Of a DNA stretch of 64,000 nt, positions 1 to 11,562 are shown piece after piece. The number at the start of each line of letters is the position of its first letter. Within the stretch, counting starts at the first letter, position 1. The DNA comes from Typhlomys cinereus. Lineage: Eukaryota > Chordata > Mammalia > Rodentia > Platacanthomyidae. Made by a program: the position numbers and the translations under genes. The notes beneath the pieces were generated by a model, which saw nothing but the letters and a program-made list of their open reading frames with translations, did no database searches and was not told the DNA's origin. Where the stretch lies: positions 496,001-560,000 of the forward strand of contig JALPQD010000404.1 in NCBI GenBank assembly GCA_023101885.1, read 5' to 3'.

Positions 1-2031
1 GACTCAAACCTTGCACCCAGCATAAGAGAAACATCCCAAAATGATGTGGTTCCTGTAGATATTTTGGAGATGTCTTGAAGTTTATCTGCAGCAATTGCCT
101 CCAAAGGAAAGAAGAGGACAATGTTCACAGCCTTTGATTTCCTGACCAGTGCAGCAAAACTGTCATTGTGATGGCAGCTATGGCAAGGGTTGCTTTATGA
201 CCTACCCTTTACCCTGCAGGGCCTCAATTTGTCCACACTCCATATTCCATGTTGACTTTTAGTCATTGTTATCTGGGTTAGGTTTGGGTCATCGACTTGA
301 TTTCCACTATTGGTCGCTTAATATTCCACTGTGGTTGTTACACATATTTATGCCAGGCTATATGTCTTGGGCTGTTCTGGTGTTTGGAGATTTAAGGCCT
401 CTGTTCTGAGTTTGCAGTGACATATATTATGAGACAAACACATGGCAGACTCTAAAGAAGGCAGGAAAATTGGCTTCACACTTAACTACCACAGCATTGC
501 CCGGCAGTTCACCTCCACCCTGGAAAGCAGATGAGAGTTTGAAATGGTATCTGACATTGTAACTATAAATATCTCTGTCTTGAAGGCAGACTTGTGATTA
601 CCTGGGGACATGGTTGAGCAGCATGATAATTCTCAGGGACTTGGGAGGAGTGTTTCTTGAGTCAAAGTCCCCCTGGATTTTCCCCAGCTAGCAGAAAAGC
701 AGGAATGCTTTGCTGGCTGGAGTAGTGTATGGATAGATATCTTCCGAGTCACCCCACACCATGGAATTGTGATACTTCCTGCTAATTACCTCAGTAACAT
801 CTCCATTGCACAAACGTGCTGGTGCTTTTTTTGCCTCATGCCAGTCCCATGCACTTCCCACCAGCACCAATGTGCTAACGATGTTATAATATCACTTACT
901 GTCCTACTTACATCCTTACCCAGGTACACACTGTCAAACATGGGAAGGCTCTTCATCTTTGCTCTGATTATTTGCACTCCTCCATTGCACTACTATGCTG
1001 ACTATTGTGTATTCTGTTATGGCCTGTGTCCATACTGCTGTCCTGTTAAAACACTATGGTGTTGGAGAAAAGCTCCTGCTGCTGTCTTCATTTGCATTTG
1101 TGAGTTAATGATCTTCCTATATTGGTGTGCGAATGAATACCTTTCATAAAAATTGTAAATCCTCTGCTCAGTTACACTGCTGAGATACAGGCGAATAGAT
1201 GCTGACATTTAGAAACTTGCTCAAACTCTGTGTCCACTTGCAAAACTGCACCGGTGGTATAAGGAAGGCCTCCTTTGCCCGTTCTTATCCACTTTCCAAA
1301 TTGAGGGGAATTCTGAGTTTTAGTGTTCAAAAAGTCTGACATGGGAATTCTGTAAATTAAATAATTGTAGGTCTTAACTGCAAAGTTTATGTTTTGTGAC
1401 TAGGATGCTGAGAGAGCCTATAGACAATCCAATGAATATTTTTTGTGTGCTATCAAGAAAGAAGGCAAACAGTGGCTGTAAATCTTTGGCACTGATTATT
1501 AGAAGAATATATTGGATAGGTGGATAGGTCTGTTAGCACAAGGAAATCATCAGTTATAGTCTCAATGTGATTTCAGTATGTGAGCAAAGATACATTGATG
1601 GGCAGAGCAACTGTGTTCATCCAGTAATGAATTATAGTTAGATTCTTCCCTGTTTATCTGCCTTTTGCTATGTCCAGAAAGGACGATTAAAAGCACAAAT
1701 GCTGGGAAATATGACTGAAGTTTTTTAAAGGGCTGAAATAATAGGCCTAAGCTCAATGCTATGTTTCTGTTGTTCATATTAAGGCTTCTTGTCAATTTTA
1801 ATGGAAGGCAAAAAGTCCACAAACTCTGCCAAAAAAGCATACAGCAAATGCTACAGACCTTACTTTGTTCCATTTTGAAAGGTGGCCCAAAGTTACAACT
1901 ATGACTGTGATTTGGTATACCATGGGCAGCGGGATGCTTGAATTGGAATTTAGTCAGTAGTTTTATTTTTAAATATTAAATGGAGCCCAAATGCCCTGAA
2001 TTGAGTGACATAAAATACTTCACATCATTCT
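1..2031. other. Unassigned non-repetitive-looking sequence
   Basis: No gene recognised. Frame 1 from base 1 is open for about 170 bases apart from one TGA and contains a basic patch (SKGKKRT); an ATG at 442 opens a 30-codon frame beginning MADSKEGRKIGFTLNYH. A 126-codon plus frame at 769-1149 overlaps minus-strand frames and is rich in Cys, Leu and Tyr, with no family signature. This could be a decayed gene, but I cannot name one. Confidence 0.3.
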
Positions 2032-2052
2032 CATTCTCTCTCTCTCTCTCTC
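2032..2052. repeat. (TC)n microsatellite
   Basis: About ten CT units in an otherwise AT-rich context. Confidence 0.85.
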
Positions 2053-2269
2053 AAAGGAAAAGGTTACTTGAAATAACTATGACCTTATTTAAAGTTTGAA
2101 AATGTTAGGAAACATTGATTACTTTGTGGATCCCAGTAGATTACTGAATACAGTATGTGCAATTTTCATGGTCAATATGTCAACCTTTAGGGAGCCATTG
2201 TATTCCTAGTGGAAGGTGTTAGGGGATTTCCATTGTCAAAAGTCAGGAATGTTTTATGTGTTGTGTATC

Positions 2270-2398
2270 AGGGTGTCATACCTTAGCAAGAGTTGCCCTA
2301 AAAGTCACTATATAACTCAGGCTGTTCTCAGACTTGTGGCAATCCTCATTCAGTCTCCACAGTCCTGAGTTTGCAGGTTTAAACCACCACATCAAGTT
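2270..2398 (-). mobile_element. Old B1 SINE fragment
   Basis: The reverse complement shows the B1 order: a diverged GTGGTGG head, a GAGGATTGCCACAAG-like middle, GAACAGCCTGAGTTATATAG, and CCCTA at the end. B1 is 7SL-derived and mobilised by L1. Heavily diverged. Confidence 0.6.
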
Positions 2399-2399
2399 A

Positions 2400-4560
2400 A
2401 ACATAAAATTATTAAGATCATTCTGTTTCCTCAAGGTTCTATACCAGTGAACAGACAGAGTACTTATCCTCAACTAAAAAGGTTAATTTTATAAGCCCAT
2501 GTAAAAATTCAGTATATCTGAAGAAATATTACTTCACATAAGAAGATTTGGGGTACAGAATTGTGTAGTATTGTAAATGTGTTTCTGATGAAAATACATA
2601 TTCAGGACCACACCAGTGTACAGAGTTAGCTTTCGCTAAATCTTTCCTTGGGAAGAAAACCATTTCATAAAATTAGTTTCTAAACCAAATCAGTTTGGCC
2701 TTCCCCAAATAAAATAAAAGTGGATGATTAGACATCAGTTATTAAGAGTGCTTTACTGAAATGCAGGAGTTCCTAAAGGGCTCATTGTGAAGAGTTGAGA
2801 TTTATGTTCAGAGAGAAGAACATCACCTTTCAATCACACCATTCTTCTCAGGGATAGACTAGAAGAAAGAGCATGAACACCAAACCTAAGGGCTGGACTC
2901 TCATTCTCTCTCCTTACATCCATGAGAGAGCGTGCTACAATCCATCAGTCTTGCTAGCCACAGCTGTGAAGCAGAATCATGGGAGCATCCTGTTCCAGAA
3001 ATTTGTCTAAGGAAAGGTTCATCCAGGTGACCGTACATGCTAAACAGACCTTTGAGATAAGCTTTTCTGAACTCCTAAACTTACAGCTGTGAGCATTGAC
3101 AGATTACCAAAGAAACACCACTCAGAGAGACCAGAACCCATTTTTCCTCCCTCCTCCATTTCTACTCAGCTTCTTCCCATCAAGAAGACCCCCTCTTTGA
3201 GGAGGAACACTAAAATAATATCAAACATAGGCCCTTATATCTGACTTTCTTTACATACAAATCATTCTGAAAGCCCAGAAACAAAACAAAATAGTTTTCC
3301 AGATCTGTTCTGCACGGTTAGCAGGGCCAGACATGCTGACTCTTCAAGAGCAGTTGGAAAGCCAGATATTCAGGTAAAAAGTTCTTGAATATAAATGTCA
3401 GTAGGTAATTACTTTTCTTTTATGCAAGCTTGTCTTCTGTCCAGATTTAGAAGCGTTCTGTTATTTTAGGATTTGTGCATTTTAAAACGAGTGGATTGTC
3501 TTTCTAGAATCTTATTCAACTAGCCAAGGCCCTTAAAAATTATCAGACTTTCTCTGTCTCAAGATTTGTCACATTCTGGGATGAGTGGACCTCAACTTTC
3601 ATAAAGACTGTGCTCTGAAGGGAGGCTTTGAGTGTGAGTTTGGCTTAATTCTTAGGCCTTGTGTTCATGCTTATAACCAAGCAAGTTCACACCAGGAGTG
3701 ATGAGTGAATTCATCTGTCCTCCCAGGTGATACTTTTGTTGTATTGTCCCATGCTAGGTCCCAACACCGATGTTGGACATGGTTGGACTTGGTTGGAAGA
3801 TTCTCCATGCACTTGCATGCTGTAATTTTCTCTTTCTCAATAGGACACTGGTTGCCAATGGTGCCCTATACCCAGGACCAGAAATAGTGGGCATCTTTCT
3901 ACCCATCCCTCCTTTTCTTCCTCTTAGAAAGGCATAGAAGGCCTACTAGTAAATGAGCTAGTGTCTTCCTGTGGGTGATACTACTGACTCTGCTTCCCAG
4001 TTCTTCCTGGAGTACAGGACTCCTTCCATGAAGAAGGTGGTATATGGCTGGGCACTGGATTAGATGTTTGCTATGCTGCTTTTGCCCCCATTTTTCTTGT
4101 GAAACTTGCTGGCACAACTTAGCACAATGCTTAGAGAGACAATGTCCCTGCTGGCTTCCTGAGGGCCCTTGTGTCCGCAAAGTCATTGTCAACCTAGGCT
4201 TTATAGAAACTAATCTCCAAACCCTGCCTTAGATAGGAAACAGTTTGACAGAGCCCTGGAATCCTGGCTCCTTACAGGAGACACAGTGACCATTAGTGTA
4301 CACTACTATGTAGACAACATGGTGTTTATTTGGCTTCACAGAGTGAAACATTTAACCACCCAACATGACTTCCCCCACCGGAGTTAATTCCTCAGCCATG
4401 CAATGATGTGACATGCCCAGGATACTAGGTTTGGGACTAAAATAGTCAAACTAAATTCCAAATGATCAACTTTTAAACATTGTACAGCTATAGAACACAT
4501 GTCAAGGTTTCAGTATAATGTATAGCTAAATGCCATTATCCTAGAAGTAGTCATGGTTCA
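2400..4560. other. Unassigned stretch
   Basis: No gene or repeat family recognised. A 97-codon minus frame (3899-4192) and a 60-codon plus frame (3705-3887) have no family features. From about 3690 the composition becomes less AT-rich toward the histone variant. Confidence 0.4.
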
Positions 4561-5050
4561 CTGAAGGCCACTAGACCGGGAGAGATCCAGGCCCCAGGCA
4601 CAGAACTGGCACACTCTCACTTTCACCTGTGACCCGATCTCTTTTCTCTATGAATGAAGTCCCCCCCCCCACAGTGCAGGTCTTCAGCACCCCTCACCCT
4701 CTACTGACCAGCTTCCCACTGGGAACGCACCTTTGGGGCCACAGTCAGTCTTCTGGTCTCTCGAAGCCTTTGCTGCTCACAGCCCTCGAAGAGGCCTTCT
4801 CCATCTTTTCCCCACAGCCACTTCCTACCCCCAGGGCCACTGCCCACACGGGTCCTCTTAGGACCTTCTCCCTGGAGTCAAATGCCCCTGCTGACCACAG
4901 CATTCACACCACCTCCCTTTCTTCTGGGCATGTCTTGGGTATCAAACTCAAAACGATCAAGTGAGAGGCGTCAGAAACACGAGCCGAGCCAAACAGACAT
5001 TGGGGCTGGTTGAGGCTGGTGAATATTCCCTCCAGGCTCAAAAACCCAAA
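4561..5050. other. GC-richer flank downstream of the H2A variant
   Basis: Unusually GC-rich for this window, with a C10 run near 4661. A 111-codon plus frame (4629-4964, Ser/Pro/Leu-rich) is open, but its composition fits a chance frame in C-rich DNA. It may be an ancient 3' flank of the histone locus. No homology recognised. Confidence 0.35.
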
Positions 5051-5052
5051 TT

Positions 5053-5460
5053 TCATTTATTTTCGGGTTCGGGTTCGGGTTCAGGTGTGGGTATGGGTTC
5101 AGGTTCGGGTTCTGGAGTCTCGGGGGCCTCAGTAGTGGGTTCTTCCTTAGCGGGTTGATGCAGGTGTTCATTGTTGTTTATGATGGTCTGTATATGGTTT
5201 GGGCTGATGCGCTTCCTGCCGCTGTTCTGAGCTTCTTTACTGGCTTGCTCCAGGATGTTAGATGTCAGGTACTCCAGAACACCTGTGAAGAACACAGGCA
5301 CCCAGGAACTCATACGTTGGGAGTATTTACCCTTTCGAAGGAAGTGATCCACTCGGCTGACCGGGAACTGAAGTTCAGCTCTTGTGGAGCGGGATACACT
5401 TTGTTTTGCTGACTTGTGGCCCTTTGATTTGGGGGTCTGCGTTTTCTTTTCTTCAGCCAT
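5053..5460 (-). CDS. H2al: Short histone H2A variant, H2A.L-like, testis type
   Basis: Intronless gene for a 135-residue histone H2A variant; in the known family these replace H2A in late male germ cells and form unstable nucleosomes. The Lys/Ser-rich N-terminus is residues 1-27 and the histone fold about 28-102, recognisable from AELQFPVSRVDHFLRKGKY (29-46, near-canonical H2A), VLEYLTSNILE (61-71) and NNNEHLHQ (95-102). Aligned to canonical H2A, acidic-patch residues E56, E64 and E91 remain (E63, E71, E98), but E61, D90 and E92 are N68, N97 and H99. The docking domain is absent; a 33-residue tail with 12 Pro and 11 Glu follows. An in-frame ATG at 5560 would add 34 residues, but it lies in a CCAAT box, whereas the ATG at 5460 has a strong Kozak context (CACCATGG). 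The frame has no lesions. H2A.L is my best family call; H2A.P or H2A.Q are less likely. Confidence 0.85.
   Translation of the reverse strand: MAEEKKTQTPKSKGHKSAKQSVSRSTRAELQFPVSRVDHFLRKGKYSQRMSSWVPVFFTGVLEYLTSNILEQASKEAQNSGRKRISPNHIQTIINNNEHLHQPAKEEPTTEAPETPEPEPEPIPTPEPEPEPENK
5056..5061 (-). promoter_or_regulatory. Polyadenylation signal AATAAA overlapping the stop codon region of the H2A variant
   Basis: The last codons read GAA AAT AAA TGA, so a canonical AATAAA is formed by the final Asn and Lys codons. Cleavage would be expected around 5025-5045, giving an almost absent 3' UTR. No replication-type histone stem-loop was seen in the 100 bp downstream, consistent with a polyadenylated histone mRNA. 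Confidence 0.55.
5062..5117 (-). repeat. Coding hexanucleotide repeat encoding the Pro-Glu tail
   Basis: On the plus strand, units of TTCGGG with TTCAGG, TGTGGG and TATGGG variants. In the gene's frame each unit gives Pro-Glu or a variant, so unit number changes the tail length without breaking the frame. Confidence 0.8.
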
Positions 5461-5494
5461 GGTGTTTGCTGGATGGATTCCCTTCAGCCGTAGT

Positions 5495-5610
5495 TCCCTT
5501 CTGGCTGGGGCGCTCAACGCACAGCCTTTACAGCCGCAAGCGTGCTCATCTCTGCTCCTCATTGGTCAGAAGAGGCCTTTGTAATATACTAGGTTTTGTG
5601 ATGTCACTGC
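5495..5610 (-). promoter_or_regulatory. Compact promoter of the H2A variant gene
   Basis: Reading the minus strand toward the gene: a CRE-like TGACATCA (5599-5606), a CCAAT box (ATTGG on the plus strand, 5561-5565) and a TATA-like TGTAAA (5527-5532). The CCAAT-to-TATA spacing is about 30 bp, as in many histone promoters. The inferred start site is near 5495-5500, giving a 5' UTR of roughly 35-40 nt. CREM/CREB sites are common in spermatid genes. The motif matches are seen directly; the function is inferred. Confidence 0.5.
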
Positions 5611-8600
5611 TGCCTCCTGAGCTCTGATCCTCTTCGGTCTAGAGATGTCCATGTTAGGAAACTGATCACCTTATAGACAGCATCCTCTTTATGGGGACAC
5701 TCTAGCTTTCTACTTGCTTTTGACATTTTAGCAAATTCTATGCATCAATGAAAAACTTTCCTCTGTAGGATGAAGCTCCAGATCATACATCAACTCTAGT
5801 TTTACATAGCTCTTTCACACACCGTGTAAGCTGTAGGACTCTGGATAATCTCAATTTCCATTAGATGCTCAGCTTTGGTCTTCTTAAACTACAATTAAAC
5901 TCTTTTTGTCTCCATTGGTAAATTCACCTTAATATTCCTAATGGATATTCCTGTTTCTGTTCTATTCCCATTTGCATTGTTTATTTAATATCTGCCAGAT
6001 ATTCAAGTGCTAATATTTTAACATGTATGCTTAGGCGTCATAATTTTATAGTTTTTGACAATTATCCGTTCCCATTTTGGAGAACGCACATTTCTGCGTC
6101 CAATTGATTCAGTCATTATAGGCATGTAAAGTCCAGTGACAGTATTGCATCACTAAACCTGCCTTTCTTAGCAGTTCTATATAATAATATAGACAATAAA
6201 ACATGTCTGAAACGTATTATTTTTAGCAAATATGACTTTTCATATTCATTTTTATTGTTTTTTTTTCTGATTTCTAATTTGTTGTTCCTATTTTGCTTTG
6301 GATTCCTTTCCAACTGATAAGTTAACAAACATGGTTTTGAAATTTTAATTTGGTTTTTATATAGTTTTCGATTTAGATAAGATTCATATAATCTAAAGTG
6401 AACAATTTTAGTCAGTTAAATATTTTGAACTTATTCACAGTATTGTAAAACTATCATCACTTCTGGATTCTAGAATAGTTTCATCATTCTAAATATGTAC
6501 TTTATGCCAGCTAGAATATAATATGCTTGTTAATATTTTTTTCACTTAAAATCCTTGGGAAAAATTAATCTACTTTCTATCGATTTGCTTGTTCTGGACA
6601 ATTCATGTTATGATAGCTGTCACTTGAGTAAAGAAAGGAGATCTTAGTACTATAACCACAGAATTATGAGCTAAGTAAGCATCTCCTTTCTCTACATAAT
6701 CTTATTTTTTGACTAGATATTTTCCACCTGATCCACAGAACCCTGAACTTCTCACAAATCAGAAACAAGTGAAACATGATTATTCCTGTATGATAATAAG
6801 AATATTGGGAATCTCTCTCAGCCATCTGGAAACTTCATGTAATTCAACGTGAGGTCTTTTTAGGTGAGTAACAAAAACTACACAATAATATTTTAGTCTA
6901 TTCATAAGTCAAAAACCTCAGATTTCTAATATTAACTTTTTAATATATTGCAAGTTTTCACAATATAAGAAGTTGTCTAAATTGTTATAAAGAAATAACC
7001 AGATTTACCTCTTTATTTATGGTGCTTAACACTATTTATCTCTCTTATTTTTAGTCTGACAGTAGCAAAATATTTTAGGTGTTAACATTTACTATCTCTG
7101 CAGATAAGATAAGTTAAATTATGAATTCATTGTACAATCTGAGTGAGAAGCTAGATTTTATTTTTTATTATAAAAGATAAGTAGCACTTTTGGAAAAGGT
7201 CAGAATACAAAAGGTGCTTATGAAGTAATTCAACAAAATTCAGATTTAACATGTTATATATAATGACAGAACATATAACACAAAGTTTCAGGAATATATA
7301 TATATGGAGTGGTTTAAAGTAAGTACAATAACAGTAATAAAAGTTTTGGAAAGGTGACACTGTTATGCTATATATACTGGTATTTTGGAGTTGTATACAA
7401 ATATCTCAGAAAAAAGTAATTTAATTTTCATTTTAGCTATCAATTTATTTAAAGACACTTCAGTAACAGCATTACTCATCATAATAACATATTTATTAGA
7501 TGTATGTTCTTGAGTTTTCTACAGAGACTACTGTAATAATTATTAAGGGATTCGGTTTACCCAGAAACAACAAATATCAAGTGGAATTAACTAAAGTTGT
7601 TTATTCCACTTATGAATAAAGTTGTATTATATTTTAAGTTGTAGTTCTATACTTAATTGAGTGTTATTTTGTAATAATTTTAAAATAGACATAAGAAAGA
7701 TGATAACAGGAAAATGATTAGGGGAAAATAATGCACAAGTCACCAAAAGTGATACCCTAAGCAGATTGCATAGATTTCTGATCAGAAAAACTTACATGGA
7801 ATTATTTGACATTTTATTAAATAAGCTCTCATGACTATTGAGACTCATATTTGTAGCATTTGAGATTGGCACAGATGTCCATGATAGAGAGTAATAGTAA
7901 TTTTGCTCAAGCATGAATGTGAGTACAAGGTAGAACTGAAATCTAGCCAATGAATGTGTCCAGAACACTGCCACAGAGTCACATTTTAAGGCAATGTTTC
8001 TTTTGTCCTACATTCATCATTTTTGTCTAGTCATTTCTAATTATTTCTTATTTCAAAAATAAATAATAAAAGAGATTTGCAGAAGTTTCAGATGTAAGAT
8101 TGTTCATTGTATTTACGCCCACATTTTCAGCAGTCTTCTGCATATATATCACATACATAATCTTGTTTCTGAGTTTCATGTGCAACAATGAAGCTTTTTG
8201 TTTCCACTTCCCAAATCTGATCAGCAATGGAAAGGTCCTTCAAATCGTACCAACAAAGGCACTTCTCCAAGGCATGGCATATCTTTGTCATCACTGCTAC
8301 ATCTTAAGTTAACATTATCTATACTGTAAAATATTTTTTTAAATTCCTATTTTTATATGAATGTATGTGATGCATAATGCAAGTGAAAATATATAGCAGT
8401 CCAATATCAGGGGGTGGGACTTCTGGAATGCCTGATTGAAAAACTCAGTTACTCCTCAGAAGCAATATTTGATGAATATCCCAAAATAAAATATATAAAG
8501 CCACTGGAATGTGAAAAACAAACAATGAATTGAGAAGCAATTATTTCAGAAATCCACTGAACTCTGGTAAGAGCAATGAGAATTCAGCATGATAAAACAA

Positions 8601-9104
8601 ACGCTGTTGCTTTCATACTTCCAGTCCCAACACTACACCTTTATCTATTCATGGGGACCTGCTGCTGATAAAAGGATCCAGCTTACTTGAAATTAAGAGC
8701 TTTCTTCCTGCTAGAATGCTACTTGAATAATCTAGTATTCTGTTTTTTATCTGATACCTGCATATCTTGAGATTCCATTAACAGATAATACAGATCATTA
8801 AATATTTAGCCAAAACAGGATAAACATATCACTGAAAGACAGAAAAACTAAAACCCTGTTATTTTTAAATTTCATTGCAATATTTCCTGTTTTGCTCCTA
8901 CCATTCCAAAATATTGAGAAGCTGGTATTGAGTAGATGTGCAATAGGAAGTTATCACTTATAGAAACAGAATTCTTGTTTACGATGATGAGAAACATAAA
9001 AAGTTTTGGAAATATGTAGGAGTTGGGCTTATGCTACAACTGTAATGTAAATGAACTTAATGCCACTAACTTGCCTGCTTTAAAATATTTAGCAAAATAG
9101 TGCA
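5611..9104. other. AT-rich unassigned stretch
   Basis: No gene or clear repeat. Only short frames in AT-rich DNA (the longest about 70 codons, hydrophobic, typical of chance). Short TA-rich runs near 7296-7306. Confidence 0.45.
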
Positions 9105-9462
9105 TGTGCTAGTTTTAAGCATCAACTTGACAACTGAGAATAATTGATTGAGGCAAGACTTGAGTAAGCCTGCAGAACATGGTCTAATTGATGTGTGAAT
9201 AACCAGCTCAGTGGGAGCAATCAACTTTGGTAGGTGGATAAGATGGAGAGACCTAGTTAGAATTTGTCATACTGGAAAGCTAAATAGTAAGCACCTTTTT
9301 CAGCTTTTCCTGAGGAGATGTTGTGACCAGTTCCCTTGGCTCCTGCTGTTAATTCTACTTCCATAATGGACTGTAACCTCAAATTTTAAGCTGAAAATAA
9401 ACCCTTGTTTCTTCAAATTGTTTGGGTTATATATCCATTACAGCAATGGAAATATGAAACTA
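9105..9462 (+). mobile_element. hAT-like (URR1-type) non-autonomous DNA transposon remnant
   Basis: Recognised by the rodent pattern CTAGTTTTA...TCAACTTGACAA near the left end, GGACTGTAACCTCAAATT, an AATAAACCCTTGTTTC motif, and a right end reading CATTACAGCAATGGAAATATGAAAC. The family assignment is from memory of rodent repeats; the orientation follows that pattern. Confidence 0.5.
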
Positions 9463-9649
9463 CCATATGCATTTTTTAAAAAAATCACTTAAAATCCATT
9501 TTAGTATGTGAGTGATTCTGAGAATCAATGAATCAAGTTGTCCATATGAGCAAATACCACCTACAAAACATCCCACAAGTCTCCTTACTATTAGGAAGAA
9601 AGAATGTTCCAGAACCTTAAATGAGAATGTAAATCGGCTTTTCAAAGAT

Positions 9650-10010
9650 TACCAAAGATTACCTGAATAGTTGTTGCACTCAGTCTGCATGGTTGCTGAT
9701 AAATCACCATCAAAGGGCTTAAAGGAACAACGGATTCCTGGTTACACCAATACCACATAACAGCTGAGAGAGGGATGATCCTTACTTGCCAGACCAGCAT
9801 GTCTGGCCAAGTATACACAAGGATGCCAAGTTCCTCAACCAATTCTCAGTATTTTATTCATCTGTTCAGGACCTAGTCCCAAGCCCCATCAACTAGATAA
9901 TCTCCAGAAAGTTTTCTCTGGGTTTAACCCAACCACTAAATCTCCACAAATGTGCCCAGAGTTCAAATCTTCAACTGTCAAGTTTATCCCTATGCCTAAC
10001 TATGACAGTA
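9650..10010 (-). mobile_element. hAT-like (URR1-type) remnant
   Basis: Shares GCATGGTTGCTGATAAATCACC and GGCCAAGTATACACAAGGAT with the copy at 39.4 kb, and ends with a TGTCAAGTTTA sequence resembling the inverted end of the 9.1-kb copy. Decayed and non-coding. Confidence 0.5.
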
Positions 10011-11085
10011 GTGTCCATTACCTTTCAATGTATCTTCTATCATTGAATGTGTAATTTGATCAGCTGCTTTGTCATTTGAAGCAATACATTCACCCTTGAA
10101 TTTTTGTGTGTATAATGATTCAGTAAGGAGCATGATATATTTACGGTACCGTCTGTCTTGTGGTATTCATATCACTACTTGAATTTTTTCTTAATCTTAA
10201 AAATCTTGGAAATTGTAGATAAATAGTTCTTTTTTTATCGCCTAGAGGAAATAACTGTCCAAGTGTCAACACATGACAAATTAAGTGTTATTAAAATCCC
10301 ACCAGGAAAAGTGATTTCCTGGTTGCACAAAAGACCATTCTTTCTCTTATAATTTATAATTTTACCGTAGTAACTTTTTATGAAAGAAGCACCACAGAAT
10401 AACTGCAGATAACTCTTATTGCAAATTTCATTAATCATACAATAAGACAACTTGAAGTTCAACCTATAGCACTACTTGGCCTTGAGGATGACAACGACAT
10501 CAATTTTCCATTTAATGTGAAAATCTCTGGTGACCACCCAGTAAATGTCAGCCTGATTAGTTCTATAATGGAACATTTTTTTCTCATCCCAAAAATCTTT
10601 TTTCACAAAGAATCAGCTTTTAGAATTATATAAGATCCCATCATTTACCAATTCAGTTTTTCTCAAACATTTATAATTTATCAGTTTCACTTCAAATTAT
10701 TCTTCCAAAATCACTGCCAGGAAAAAAACAAGCATTAGCTTAAAAGTAAATGCTTCAGCTATTTGTCTTTATTCTGTATGAGTACCATTGGTAATAACAA
10801 TTTCATGAGCCTTTGTGTAGTCTTATGATTAGGAAATTAAATGAAAAGCAATGTGCCTTCTCTGGGATTTAGTATTTTTAATACATGTAATTATATTTTT
10901 CAATATAGTTTGGAATGAAATATAGTCCAGGAAGCATTTGAATGCTTAGCATTGTGTTCTGATTCCAGCTGTCTGTCATTCTGGGCTCCATTATTGCGGC
11001 CTTAGTACCAATCACCACTGATTTGGCTTTTGGCAACCTCCCAAATTATATGCAAGCCTGCCCCATCCAAGATGTTACTATATTT
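10011..11085. other. Unassigned AT-rich stretch
   Basis: No gene or recognised repeat; one 75-codon minus frame (10235-10462) without family features. Confidence 0.4.
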
Positions 11086-11087
11086 AC

Positions 11088-11157
11088 AAACACACAAACA
11101 CATATACACACAAACACACACACACATGCAAGCACATGCACATGCACACACACACAT
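11088..11157. repeat. Imperfect (CA)n microsatellite
   Basis: CA repeat interrupted by AAAC, ATAC and ATGC variants. Confidence 0.85.
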
Positions 11158-11453
11158 AATGAAGTTTAAATAACATAATTTTCCTGAATAATTGTTAGAA
11201 ATAAGTCACATGTTGTTAATTACATAAATAACTAAGTACACAACTTTTGCTACTCGTGACAACAAAAAATCCTGTATGTTTTTCAAGACATTATGAACCA
11301 TGAAATAGCCATGAAGCCTTTATTATAATCACTAATGATCATCATGACAGGGGCTGGTTTTGTGATCCTTTCATAGAGAAACTATGATAATCATAGTAGT
11401 GTCCTCCAGAAAACATAACTCACTGGTCATTTCTACTTTTTATGTGAAAACCT

Positions 11454-11562
11454 TAGCTGGATATGGCATCGTACACTTCCAACTCCAGCATTTGGAATTC
11501 TGAGGCAGCAGCCTCACAAGTTCAAGACTGGACTACACAGTGAAATCCTGTCCTCAAAAATA
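11454..11562 (+). mobile_element. Old B1 SINE
   Basis: Diverged B1: GCTGGATATGGCATCGTACACTT head, CAGCATTTGGAATTCTGAGGC, AAGTTCAAGACTGGACTACACAG and a CCTGTCCTCAAAAA end. Confidence 0.7.

Noticed and set aside
5461..5562. 34-residue N-terminal extension of the histone variant
   Set aside because: Its ATG is part of a CCAAT box, the peptide has no histone character, and the downstream ATG has a much better Kozak context.
4971..5627. Opposite-strand and alternative-frame ORFs over the histone gene
   Set aside because: Shadows of the histone frame; the Gly/Ser-rich plus frame is just the complement of the Pro/Glu hexanucleotide repeat.
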